A stretch of 7,269 bases of DNA from JAGLTN01 sp023135255 (GCA_030639495.1 DAOWCP010000101.1:1-7269), one strand, 5' to 3'; positions 1 to 6,043 are shown, counted from the stretch's first letter. Numbers and translations are program-made. Notes: generated from the letters alone by a model not told the origin.

Positions 1-436
1 AATGTTCGATGGCAAGCGAGCCGGGATTTCTAATAAAAGAGTCCATTTCCAGCGATGCGAACATCTTGGAACTGAACATCTCATTGATACCGAAATGCGA
101 TTGATATGAAAATTCTGAAGTTTTTCTAAAATCTGTATTATCAAACCTTGCTATAGTTTTCTTTGCCCCTAAACGGTTTGCAATCGATGCAGAGACAATA
201 TTTAATTCCTCATTATTCGTTAGCGAAAGAAAAAGATCGCAATTCTGAACCATGGCTTTTTTCAATATTTGCACAGATGATGCATTTCCTGGTATGACAT
301 TGACATCAAGGGTGTTTGATATTTCTCTTACTTTTGCCGGGTCGATTTCTATAATAGTTACATCGTGAGACTCTGCTGTTACTTTTTCAGCAATATAAAT
401 CCCGACTTCACCAGCTCCAGCAATTATTACGTTCAT
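1..436 (-). CDS. trkA: TrkA, NAD-binding subunit of Trk-type potassium uptake (N-terminal part; C-terminus off left edge)
   Basis: Translating the minus strand from the ATG at 436-434 gives 145 uninterrupted residues that run off the window. It opens MNVIIAGAGEVGIYIAEKV, a Rossmann fold with GxGxxG at residues 7-12. An acidic beta-2 end follows (TIIEID, about residues 28-33), typical of NAD(H) binding in RCK/TrkA-N domains. Further TrkA hallmarks are VIPGNASS (about 48-55), CDLFLSLTNNEELN (about 66-79), RLGAKKTIAR and, near the edge, FIRNPGSLAIE. In the family, TrkA is a peripheral cytoplasmic ring that gates the TrkH/KtrB potassium channel in response to nucleotides. Full-length TrkA has two RCK units (about 450 residues), so roughly the first third is present. 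GAGGA at 445-441 lies four bases before the ATG and supports this start. The partner trkH is not in the window. A fusion or a single-RCK KtrA-like protein cannot be excluded without the rest of the gene. Confidence 0.9.
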   Translation of the reverse strand, partial: MNVIIAGAGEVGIYIAEKVTAESHDVTIIEIDPAKVREISNTLDVNVIPGNASSVQILKKAMVQNCDLFLSLTNNEELNIVSASIANRLGAKKTIARFDNTDFRKTSEFSYQSHFGINEMFSSKMFASLEMDSFIRNPGSLAIEH

Positions 437-772
437 AAGTTCCTCAATTCGCTCAAGATCTAATATCGAATAGCTTGCCTGTAAATGGTGGATTAAAAAG
501 TCTCACCAAACAAAAAAAGTTGTACCACCAGTTTACTGTATAGCCGAGATTGCCTCAGCTGTCAATATTCAATCCTGTACTGTAAACTTATTCTTCCCAT
601 CCATTATCGCCTATTCTACTGGAAATATATTTAATACTCGATCAAGAGTTTTCGACCATCAAAAACAACGGCTTAGTTAGAATGACACCATATCTCATAA
701 GTAAGATGTCAACTTCGGACATGCTCTCTGTCTCTGCACTTTAAAAAAGAGCCTAGTTCTACAAAAAATGGC
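437..772. other. Upstream region of trkA, no gene seen
   Basis: Apart from the trkA ribosome-binding site at 441-445, I see no coding frame with a recognisable product on either strand. An imperfect inverted repeat (gtttactgta at 531-540 against tactgtaaac at 578-587, one central mismatch) lies about 100-150 bases upstream of trkA. The trkA promoter should be here, but no convincing -35/-10 pair stands out. The segment next to 773 may be eroded flank of the integrase remnant. Confidence 0.4.
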
Positions 773-970
773 TTATAACCATTCACCAACCGGCAATTGT
801 TCGACCGCATAATGCAAGACAGGATCAACATTCATATAAACCTTGTTTGTCAGATACTAAGATGAGTGTTCCAGCAATTTCTGAGTCACGGCGGTTGAAA
901 CTCCATTCTGGGCAAGCAACGAACCGAATGTCTTCCGCAAATCGTGAAATTGAAAACCAAACACAAAAAC
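773..970 (-). pseudogene. Decayed tyrosine recombinase (phage-type integrase), C-terminal catalytic remnant
   Basis: Read on the minus strand from 970 down to the TAA at 775-773, the translation is a tyrosine-recombinase C-terminus. It has FHDLRKTFGSLLAQNGVSTA, then VTQKLLEHSS, a stop, then LTNKVYMNVDPVL and AVEQLPVGEWL. The catalytic-core motifs are visible in order: HxxR as HDLR (H at 946-944, R at 937-935), the second His in LLEHSS (868-866) and the nucleophilic Tyr in NKVY (838-836). An in-frame TAG at 859-857 replaces the residue that follows HSS, and another TAG at 973-971 closes the frame upstream. The first catalytic Arg, the N-terminal domain and any start are absent. About 65 codons remain of a protein family that is usually 300-400 residues, so this is a non-functional fossil. 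Such enzymes insert phages, islands or integron-like elements, so it marks a former integration event. Family assignment is strong because motif order and spacing agree. The parent element cannot be named. Confidence 0.82.
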
Positions 971-1081
971 CTACTGATTAGCAAAAAAAGACGGTCAGGA
1001 AGAAGGGCAGGGGATATTGAATCCGAATGACACTGGAAACGAGCTTGACTTAATTGGTTTTATAGTAAGGCTTTATGGAAC

Positions 1082-1189
1082 ATGTTCATTTCAATATCTG
1101 CCTCATGTCTCCATAATGGCACTGATTTGAATGTCGATTCTGTCTTATGTCATGCGGTGGAGCAATTGCCAGTTTCTGACTGGCTTTAA
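1082..1189 (+). pseudogene. Second integrase 3'-end remnant, opposite strand
   Basis: A plus-strand frame ending at TAA 1187-1189 reads HNGTDL-NVDSVL-CHAVEQLPVSDWL. Its tail matches the end of the minus-strand integrase remnant at 773-970 (NVDPVL ... YAVEQLPVGEWL) almost residue for residue, also ending at a stop. Aligned, this copy lacks the six residues equivalent to TNKVYM, including the catalytic tyrosine, as one 18-base in-frame deletion. Upstream of about 1112 the similarity fades, so the 5' limit is uncertain. The frame happens to contain an ATG at 1082, which would give 35 codons, but there is no reason to think it is translated. The two remnants differ at many third positions, so this looks like a separate, diverged integrase rather than a recent duplicate. 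Their outer ends are the 3' ends, so the two former genes were divergent. Confidence 0.65.
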
Positions 1190-1259
1190 TGGTATTACTG
1201 CCCAAAAGGGGTTTTGTTGTTAAGCTGGGCAAAATGATGTGGTGTGCAGGACTGAAATA

Positions 1260-1268
1260 TGCTATAAT
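1260..1268 (+). promoter_or_regulatory. Extended -10 promoter for the GLUG-repeat gene
   Basis: The string tgctataat is a perfect TGn-TATAAT extended -10 element (TG at 1260-1261, TATAAT at 1263-1268). The -35 region at the expected distance (tggtgt near 1240-1245) is poor, which is tolerated when an extended -10 is present. Initiation would fall near 1275 and give a leader of about 124 bases before the ATG at 1399. The next gene on this strand is the GLUG-repeat protein. The match is by eye and untested, and sigma-factor preferences in planctomycetes are less well known than in E. coli. Confidence 0.55.
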
Positions 1269-1310
1269 ACCGCCCCTGATTTGTAGGTTGTTTTATAAGG
1301 ATACGGCAGG

Positions 1311-1353
1311 AAGGTAATGAAAACTGGTATCTAAGCCAGACCATTCCTTTTTT
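1311..1353 (+). promoter_or_regulatory. Attenuator-like leader hairpin with T-run
   Basis: Downstream of the putative start site, AAGG-t-AATG (1311-1319, one bulged T) pairs with CATTCCTT (1342-1349). Inside, CTGG (1324-1327) pairs with CCAG (1336-1339) around an eight-base loop. Six T (1348-1353) follow immediately and overlap the stem base, the layout of a weak intrinsic terminator. The ascending arm carries a Shine-Dalgarno-like AGGAAGG (1308-1314) and the start of a five-codon ORF, so translation of that ORF would compete with the hairpin. This suggests regulated read-through into the GLUG gene. No known riboswitch class was recognised, and the fold has not been computed. Confidence 0.35.
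1317..1334 (+). other. Possible five-codon leader mini-ORF (MKTGI)
   Basis: ATG at 1317-1319 is followed by AAA ACT GGT ATC TAA. An AGGAAGG stretch at 1308-1314 lies just upstream, although the spacing of about two bases is tight. The mini-ORF lies within the leader hairpin described at 1311-1353. It could be a regulatory minicistron, but so short an ORF can arise by chance. The peptide has no run of one amino acid as in classical amino-acid attenuators. Confidence 0.25.
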
Positions 1354-1398
1354 GCCCAATCACATATAATTGAGAATTAACTTGTATCGGAGGTTGTT

Positions 1399-3702
1399 AT
1401 GAGAAGACGACATACACGCGAAATAACTTTTGCTTTATTCATCATTTCAATTCTTACAATATCAAATGCCTGGGCTGTTGGAACTTATGGTGGTGGCGAT
1501 GGTTCGGTCGGCAATCCGTTTAAAATCTCTACTCCCGCTCATCTGGATGAGATGCACTACCAAAGCGAAGACTACAATAAACATTTTGAATTAACAGCAG
1601 ATATAGATATGTCTGCGTATAGCTATACTACCGCTGTTATTTCACCAGATATAGATTCAAGTGATACCGTTTTTGACGGTACTGCATTTACAGGCTCATT
1701 TAATGGTAATGGGTTTAAGATTATCAATTTAACTGTCGATGGTGGAACAACTGGCGATTATGTGGCCTTGTTTGGCGAAATTAGCTCTGGTGCCGTGATT
1801 GCTAATCTTGGTCTCGAGGATTGCGATATAACTGGCCGTTGGCGTACTGCTTCTCTAGTTGGACATAATTATTATGGCACTATCACATCTTGTTATTCAG
1901 CGGGAGAGGTTGCAGGTAACTATTATTATACTGGTGGACTGGTTGGCTATAATGACCATGGCACTGTGACATCGTGTTATTTTGCAGGGGCCGTTATGGG
2001 CGGTAATGACAATACTGGTGGACTGGTTGGTTCTAATAGACAAGGCAGTATCACGTCCTGTTTTTCGATCGTAACCGTTAACAGCAGCTTTCTTTATACC
2101 GGTGGACTAGTAGGGCAAAATAATAGAGGTACTATTACATATTGCTATTCAATCGGATCGGTCACAGGTGGCAGTTTTTATACTGGTGGGTTAGTTGGCT
2201 TAAATGGAACTGGTACTAGCATTACGTCTTGTTATTCTACAGCAGCGGTTATGGGTAGTGGTGGCACTGGCGGTTTAGTTGGTGACAATTGGGGTGGCAG
2301 TATTACAGGATGTTTTTGGGATGTAGAGACTTCGAATCAAACAACAAGCGATGGCGGCACAGGAAAAGACACTGTGGATATGATGAAGGAACAGACCTTT
2401 ACTGATGCTGGTTGGGATTTTGTGGACGAAACAGTAAACGGTTCTGAGGACATTTGGAGAATTGATGAGAGTAAGGATTATCCCCGCTTTAATGTCACGA
2501 CGCAACCATGTTATTTGACAGGTGACTACTGGTTTGGTTGGATAGGGGTGAAGCTTTCCGACCATTCTTCCGCCTGTGATTCCGGCAATGGGTATTTGAC
2601 TGAAACCATGATTGCTTTAGATTATGTTGGCGAAGAAAACATTCCAACGCATGAAGACATTGCGATTCTAAGCAAACGGTACGATTCGTGGGGGTGGTTT
2701 AACATGCATCTTTCTGCCGGCGGTGGTTCGGAAATATCTCAGTTTTTGCTTGGTAAAAACATACTTACTGAGATTGCACGACAGCCTGATGGAGATAATG
2801 ATCTGGGGAGAACATTGCTGGTTAAAAAGGCTATCGGAGTGGCAGATTCTGATATGGCTGGTGAGTATGGTTACTTTGGGCACTGGCAGTCGATTTCACC
2901 ATCATCAGCGGCGTCTGAATTTGGTACAGTTTACCTGAACAGTGATCACTCGTTTAGCCTTTCTGATAATAAATCTGACGGTGGATCATCAACTGAAACT
3001 GGAACTTGGTCTTTTGATTCAGCTGATGCCGTAGTTGATATTAGCATTGTCGGCGAAGGTTTAGTTCGATTACAGGCAGGCCATGGCATTCTTATGAAAA
3101 TTGATATTGACCCCGTCGAGGACGATGATCTTGGGTATTCATATTTGGTTAAAAAGGGTAGCGGCAAAACATCGCAAAGTGTTGTGGGACGATATTTGTA
3201 TCAGGAGTTCAGCACCGATGCCAGTGATAATGAGCCTTCTACCGGTTGGGGTATCTGGGAATTTGAACTGGATGGAACATGGACTATAGCGTGCAGCTAC
3301 AATGATGGTACTGCTGATACCGATAGTGGAACCTATACGGTTGATAGCGACGGCACTATCCATATAACCAACAGTGCAAGTGATGTTTACAATGCTGTTT
3401 TATCTCATGATGACCAATCTATTACAGTTGCTCTTATGGGGCAGACTGGTGATGTAGGTATAGGTATTGCCCAACGGTCTTCTGACTGTAACGGCAATGG
3501 AATACTAGATGTTTTTGAAATCCTCGGCGATACCGATGGAAATGGAATTGTTAATTTTATAGATTTCGCCAAACTTGCTGAATATTGGTTAGAGGATAAT
3601 TGTGGAATGTGCGGCTGTGCTGACATTGTCTGTGATGGAAAAGTTAATATGGTTGACTTGAACAAGTTTGCCGAAAACTGGCTTGAAGGTACAACCCCAT
3701 AA
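1399..3702 (+). CDS. Secreted GLUG-repeat protein with triplicated beta-rich module and C-terminal dockerin-like domain
   Basis: The protein has 767 residues. It starts with a signal peptide: basic MRRRHTR, hydrophobic core to about residue 22, likely cut after AWA at 26. Residues about 27-150 carry the beta-strand lead-in typical of GLUG proteins (FTGSFNGNGFKIINLTV at 97-113). Six GLUG repeats follow at 151-313 (GGLVG.N..G.IT.CYS), then FWDVETSNQ and a DxWRID..KDYPRF stretch that usually closes such arrays. Residues 371-694 hold three copies of a roughly 100-residue module. Residues 696-767 contain DCNGNGILD and two dockerin-like repeats. The first EF-type loop is complete (D711, D713, N715, N719, D722). 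The second (D742, D746, N750, D753) has Val at position 3. It is presumably exported and surface-bound or released, with an adhesion or matrix role inferred from GLUG relatives. No catalytic motif is seen. GGAGG at 1389-1393, five bases before the ATG, fixes the start. It stands alone, downstream of the 1260-1268 promoter. Confidence 0.9.
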   Translation: MRRRHTREITFALFIISILTISNAWAVGTYGGGDGSVGNPFKISTPAHLDEMHYQSEDYNKHFELTADIDMSAYSYTTAVISPDIDSSDTVFDGTAFTGSFNGNGFKIINLTVDGGTTGDYVALFGEISSGAVIANLGLEDCDITGRWRTASLVGHNYYGTITSCYSAGEVAGNYYYTGGLVGYNDHGTVTSCYFAGAVMGGNDNTGGLVGSNRQGSITSCFSIVTVNSSFLYTGGLVGQNNRGTITYCYSIGSVTGGSFYTGGLVGLNGTGTSITSCYSTAAVMGSGGTGGLVGDNWGGSITGCFWDVETSNQTTSDGGTGKDTVDMMKEQTFTDAGWDFVDETVNGSEDIWRIDESKDYPRFNVTTQPCYLTGDYWFGWIGVKLSDHSSACDSGNGYLTETMIALDYVGEENIPTHEDIAILSKRYDSWGWFNMHLSAGGGSEISQFLLGKNILTEIARQPDGDNDLGRTLLVKKAIGVADSDMAGEYGYFGHWQSISPSSAASEFGTVYLNSDHSFSLSDNKSDGGSSTETGTWSFDSADAVVDISIVGEGLVRLQAGHGILMKIDIDPVEDDDLGYSYLVKKGSGKTSQSVVGRYLYQEFSTDASDNEPSTGWGIWEFELDGTWTIACSYNDGTADTDSGTYTVDSDGTIHITNSASDVYNAVLSHDDQSITVALMGQTGDVGIGIAQRSSDCNGNGILDVFEILGDTDGNGIVNFIDFAKLAEYWLEDNCGMCGCADIVCDGKVNMVDLNKFAENWLEGTTP
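1849..2337 (+). repeat. Six tandem GLUG repeats (coding)
   Basis: Six units of about 28 residues (about 84 bases) encode variants of GGLVGxNxxGxITxCYSxGxVxG at residues 151, 178, 207, 235, 263 and 291. The first unit is the most divergent (ASLVGHNYYG) and the last runs into FWDVETSNQ. The GGTGGACTGGTTGG core recurs almost unchanged in DNA, so unit number could change by recombination. GLUG repeats are thought to build a right-handed beta-helix-like rod, here about six rungs. Confidence 0.88.
2509..3480 (+). repeat. Three diverged copies of a ~100-residue module (coding)
   Basis: Residues 371-477, 487-586 and 596-694 align as three units. Each begins with a short G-[DE/R]-Y motif (LTGDYWFG, MAGEYGYFGHW, VVGRYLYQEF) and passes through strand-rich sequence with GTW/GTY-type turns (GTWSFDS at 535, GTWTIACS at 626, GTYTVDS at 644). 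The first two end nearly alike, with DNDLGRTLLVKKA (466-478) and DDDLGYSYLVKKG (575-587); the third ends GDVGIGIAQRSS. The pattern suggests a small lipocalin-like beta-barrel or sandwich. I do not recognise a named family. Confidence 0.6.
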
Positions 3703-3821
3703 TTTTATTTTGTTATAAAACATTAAGAGTCCTATACGCACTCACAGCCCTTTCTACATCCAAAATTCATGTCTCCATTTTGTCACCACATCCATGAACT
3801 TTCAGGATAAATGCCAAAAAA

Positions 3822-3900
3822 CACCTGCATTATTGAGCAAAGAATCAACTTTTCCAAGCAACTTTGCACGAAATCGGATATTGAATCTGGCTTGCAGGTG
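3822..3900. repeat. Nested inverted repeats, possible structured RNA or terminator-like element
   Basis: CACCTGCA (3822-3829) is the exact reverse complement of TGCAGGTG (3893-3900). Nested inside, GCAAAG (3837-3842) is the exact reverse complement of CTTTGC (3862-3867). Together they could fold into a stem with an inner hairpin on either strand. There is no T-run directly after the outer stem on the plus strand. On the minus strand the outer arm is followed by six T (the aaaaaa at 3816-3821), which would suit a terminator in that direction, but no minus-strand gene is recognised upstream. Confidence 0.3.
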
Positions 3901-4005
3901 AATTTCGGTTTGGCAACATAGCAATAGGAATTATTGCAAGGAGCGAAATAGGACGTAAGCTGTTATTTTTTTAGTAGTTATGAGACGATAGGGGGTCGGT
4001 AAAAT

Positions 4006-4021
4006 TGTAACAATCGTTACA
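4006..4021. promoter_or_regulatory. Operator-like palindrome TGTAAC-N4-GTTACA
   Basis: tgtaac at 4006-4011 and gttaca at 4016-4021 are perfect inverted 6-mers around a four-base centre (aatc), the symmetry expected for a dimeric helix-turn-helix regulator. It sits 135 bases upstream of the TPR gene start. No regulator family can be named, and a short RNA hairpin is an alternative. Confidence 0.35.
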
Positions 4022-4155
4022 TCCATCACATCTGCCATAAAAACATAAAAAAACGCATTTTAAAAGCATCTAATTAGATATTTGCCGTTAATTGCTCCAA
4101 TTTCTTTGACGATAGTAAAAGCACTGAAAGTTTTTTACATCACAGGAGAAGATTG

Positions 4156-5781
4156 ATGAGCAGTATGTTATTAGAAATCCTTGGCAGGGCGGTCAATATC
4201 GATACAGCAGAGCTTATACAGCACTGGTTTGATGCAGTCAGGGATAAGAACCAGGATAAATGGCTCGGCGAATATAAAGAGCTGAATAAAGTTGTGGACC
4301 TGGTCGGCGAACAGAAATTTGAAAAAGCTCATGAGCAGCTTCGTTTTTACCTGTTTGAAAATCCTACCTGCACAAAGGGCAGACTCGCAGCAGGGCAGTT
4401 ATGTCTTTATAACAACCAGCTTAAAGATGCTGTCGAGCAGTTTAATTCGGTTTATTTTCGTGAGCCAACCAATACTATGGCGTTATATGCTTTGGGGCAT
4501 TGTTATGAAAGGCTCGGCAGGGAAAGTGAGGCAATCGAATTTTACCAGGATTGTCTTAAATTTAAGAATTATCTTCAGCTGCCTCACCAAAGACTGGCGG
4601 CGATTTATTATAAGAACAGCCAAATCGAAAAAACAATTTTTGAATACGAACAGCTGCGAAAAGAGTATCCGGATGATATTTCAGTGCTAACTACGTTAGG
4701 CTATCTATATATGCTTCACTGCAAAAATGAAGCTGCGGTAGATGCTTTTAATTCTGCGATACTTATTCATCCCGATAACTTTCAGAGGCAGGAAGACGAA
4801 ATAGATGAGTTAATAAGAAGCAGCCAATTTGATGACGCGATCGATATAATCGACAGACAATTCGAAGAAGAGCCTTATCGGATCGACCTTATACTTAAAA
4901 AAGGTGATATATATAATATGCTTGGCCAGAGCCATGAAGCAATCGAAGAATATCAGAGAGCAATTAAGATAAGACCTGATTTTCTTGAAGCTACAATTAA
5001 GCTGGGGACAAGTTATTTACAAACTCAGCAAGATGAGTTGGCAGCAATGGAATATAATAATGCACTTGAAATCAATGACCGGATAGTTGATGCGTATATC
5101 GGACTTGCGATCGCTCAAAAAGCCGCGGGGAAGATGTCGGAGGCAACATCAACATTGTCACTGGCAGCTGCAATTGTACCAAATAGTTCGACTCTATTCA
5201 CCGAGACCGCAAAACTGCAATTTAAAATAAATATGGAGCCTGTAATCGGGGCTGACAACAATAGGCAGGGGTCTGATATAACCGAGTCCGTAATCTGTGC
5301 ACATAAACAACATATAATGGAAAAGCCTAACGACTCGGATCTTTATTACAGGTTTGGTATTTTGATGATGAGCGTTGAAAGAAATTCTGAAGCAATAAAA
5401 TCTTTTCGGAAGGCTTTAGTGCTGAATCCAATGCATACGCGTGCCAAGTGTAAGCTTTGTATCTGTATGTATGAATCTGGCGAGGAACGAGAGGCGATAA
5501 ATAATTTGCCACAGGAAAAATGCCTTGATAAGGAAAGCCTTGATCTGCATTATAAAACAGCATTACTTTACTGTGATAAAGTTAAATTCGCATCGTCATT
5601 AATCAATCTTGAAAAGGCAATCGAAAATAATTATACAAGTTGTGATGCGGCTGTTAATATATCAGTTATCCTTCAGAATCTTGGTCTTTTGAATCGGGCG
5701 ACAGCGATGTGGGATAATCTTCTGGACACAACAGAAGTTGCATCAAGAAGTGGGCATCATTTGCCACCAAACCAGTTTTGA
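4156..5781 (+). CDS. TPR-repeat protein of unknown function
   Basis: The protein has 541 residues from the ATG at 4156. AGGAGA at 4144-4149 is well placed for this start; a TTG one codon earlier would be closer and is less likely. There is no signal peptide or membrane segment, so it is probably cytoplasmic. After a short N-terminal segment (MSSMLLEILGRAVNIDTAELIQHWF), nearly all of it is tetratricopeptide repeats. Clear units include about residues 72-104, 106-139 (ALGHCYERLGRESEAIEFYQ), 175-206, 243-275 (GDIYNMLGQSHEAIEEYQRA), 277-308, 311-342, 395-426 (SEAIKSFRKALVLNP) and 463-492. A gap at about 355-390 (GADNNRQGSDITES) is low in helix and may be a hinge. TPR arrays form superhelical scaffolds for protein-protein contacts. 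No enzymatic domain is present, and repeat similarity does not identify the partner. It is monocistronic, with a strong terminator 34 bases after the TGA. Confidence 0.9.
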   Translation: MSSMLLEILGRAVNIDTAELIQHWFDAVRDKNQDKWLGEYKELNKVVDLVGEQKFEKAHEQLRFYLFENPTCTKGRLAAGQLCLYNNQLKDAVEQFNSVYFREPTNTMALYALGHCYERLGRESEAIEFYQDCLKFKNYLQLPHQRLAAIYYKNSQIEKTIFEYEQLRKEYPDDISVLTTLGYLYMLHCKNEAAVDAFNSAILIHPDNFQRQEDEIDELIRSSQFDDAIDIIDRQFEEEPYRIDLILKKGDIYNMLGQSHEAIEEYQRAIKIRPDFLEATIKLGTSYLQTQQDELAAMEYNNALEINDRIVDAYIGLAIAQKAAGKMSEATSTLSLAAAIVPNSSTLFTETAKLQFKINMEPVIGADNNRQGSDITESVICAHKQHIMEKPNDSDLYYRFGILMMSVERNSEAIKSFRKALVLNPMHTRAKCKLCICMYESGEEREAINNLPQEKCLDKESLDLHYKTALLYCDKVKFASSLINLEKAIENNYTSCDAAVNISVILQNLGLLNRATAMWDNLLDTTEVASRSGHHLPPNQF

Positions 5782-5814
5782 TAATAAATTTTAGAGATCA
5801 GGATATTTATGACG

Positions 5815-5850
5815 GCTCAGGATTCGATCTGAGCGGTTTTTTTTGTTTTT
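5815..5850 (+). terminator. Intrinsic terminator of the TPR gene
   Basis: GCTCAG (5815-5820) pairs perfectly with CTGAGC (5829-5834) around the eight-base loop gattcgat. GG and eight T, a G and five more T follow (5837-5850). Position and orientation fit termination after the TPR gene stop at 5781. Confidence 0.85.
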
Positions 5851-5905
5851 ATGACCCATCGGTAGGGTATAGCATTTTCATGAATATGGCTTTATGAGCT
5901 TGAAG

Positions 5906-5953
5906 CCAAACCCGAATGAAACATAACATATATTATCGGCGGTTTGGATTTTT
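5906..5953 (+). terminator. Second, weaker terminator-like hairpin
   Basis: CCAAACC (5906-5912) is the exact reverse complement of GGTTTGG (5941-5947). CGA (5913-5915) can extend the stem by pairing with TCG near 5936-5938 if two bases bulge. Five T (5949-5953) follow one base after the stem. The loop of about 20 bases makes it less convincing than the first terminator. It may be a backup stop against transcription running into the convergent floA operon. Confidence 0.4.
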
Positions 5954-6043
5954 GTTAAACAGGGCGGTCAGAGACGGGATTTCTGGAATTAGTATCTACT
6001 AACTGCCCCGGATAGAGTAAATTTTTCGTGTTCACTTCTTGAT

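Larger units (their letters stand above)
1226..1358. repeat. 9-bp inverted repeat flanking the GLUG-gene promoter
   Basis: tgggcaaaa at 1226-1234 is the exact reverse complement of ttttgccca at 1350-1358. A third partial copy, tgccca at 1199-1204, also pairs with tgggca at 1226-1231. The two perfect arms bracket the -10 element and the leader hairpin. They could be paired regulator half-sites, or old element ends left with the integrase debris. A 9-base match in this much sequence may be chance. Confidence 0.3.
3703..4155. other. AT-rich intergenic region without a recognisable gene
   Basis: No frame on either strand gives a convincing product. After the GLUG gene there is only an AT-only inverted repeat (ttttat/ataaaa near 3704-3721), not a good terminator. 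Two inverted-repeat structures are listed separately (3822-3900 and 4006-4021). The final 150 bases are strongly AT-rich, with A and T runs, and lead into the AGGAGA ribosome-binding site at 4144-4149. A TTGACG at 4106-4111 resembles a -35 box, but no good -10 follows at 16-18 bases, so the promoter is left unassigned. Confidence 0.5.

Noticed and set aside
531..587. Inverted repeat gtttactgta/tactgtaaac upstream of trkA as a hairpin or operator
   Set aside because: The arms have a central mismatch, are separated by 37 bases, and show no link to a promoter.
1199..1231. TGCCCA/TGGGCA stem as terminator of the plus-strand integrase remnant
   Set aside because: The stem has only six pairs with a 21-base loop and is followed by AAAA, not a T-run, on the plus strand.
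2275..2565. Open frame on the minus strand opposite the GLUG gene, and further short frames on both strands across 2668-3665
   Set aside because: They lie inside the GLUG/dockerin gene, whose frame has a signal peptide, repeats and domain matches. Their translations show no recognisable domain or good ribosome-binding site.
1012..3887. 12-base word ggatattgaatc shared by the two long gaps (1012-1023 and 3876-3887)
   Set aside because: About one such 12-mer repeat is expected by chance in 7 kb, and the flanks do not extend the match.
3812..3903. Minus-strand open stretch translating as QARFNIRFRAK...VDSLLNNAGVF
   Set aside because: Only about 30 codons before a stop, no start or ribosome-binding site, and no family recognised.
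4106..4138. TTGACG as a -35 box for the TPR gene
   Set aside because: No TATAAT-like element occurs 16-18 bases downstream; the nearest candidate (tttaca) is too far away and weak.
4153..4155. TTG one codon before the ATG as start of the TPR gene
   Set aside because: The ATG at 4156 has better spacing from AGGAGA (4144-4149) and is the stronger start codon.
5989..6002. Palindrome ttagta-tc-tactaa in the convergent gap
   Set aside because: It is AT-rich, short and has no T-run; with two terminator-like structures nearby there is no basis for a specific role.
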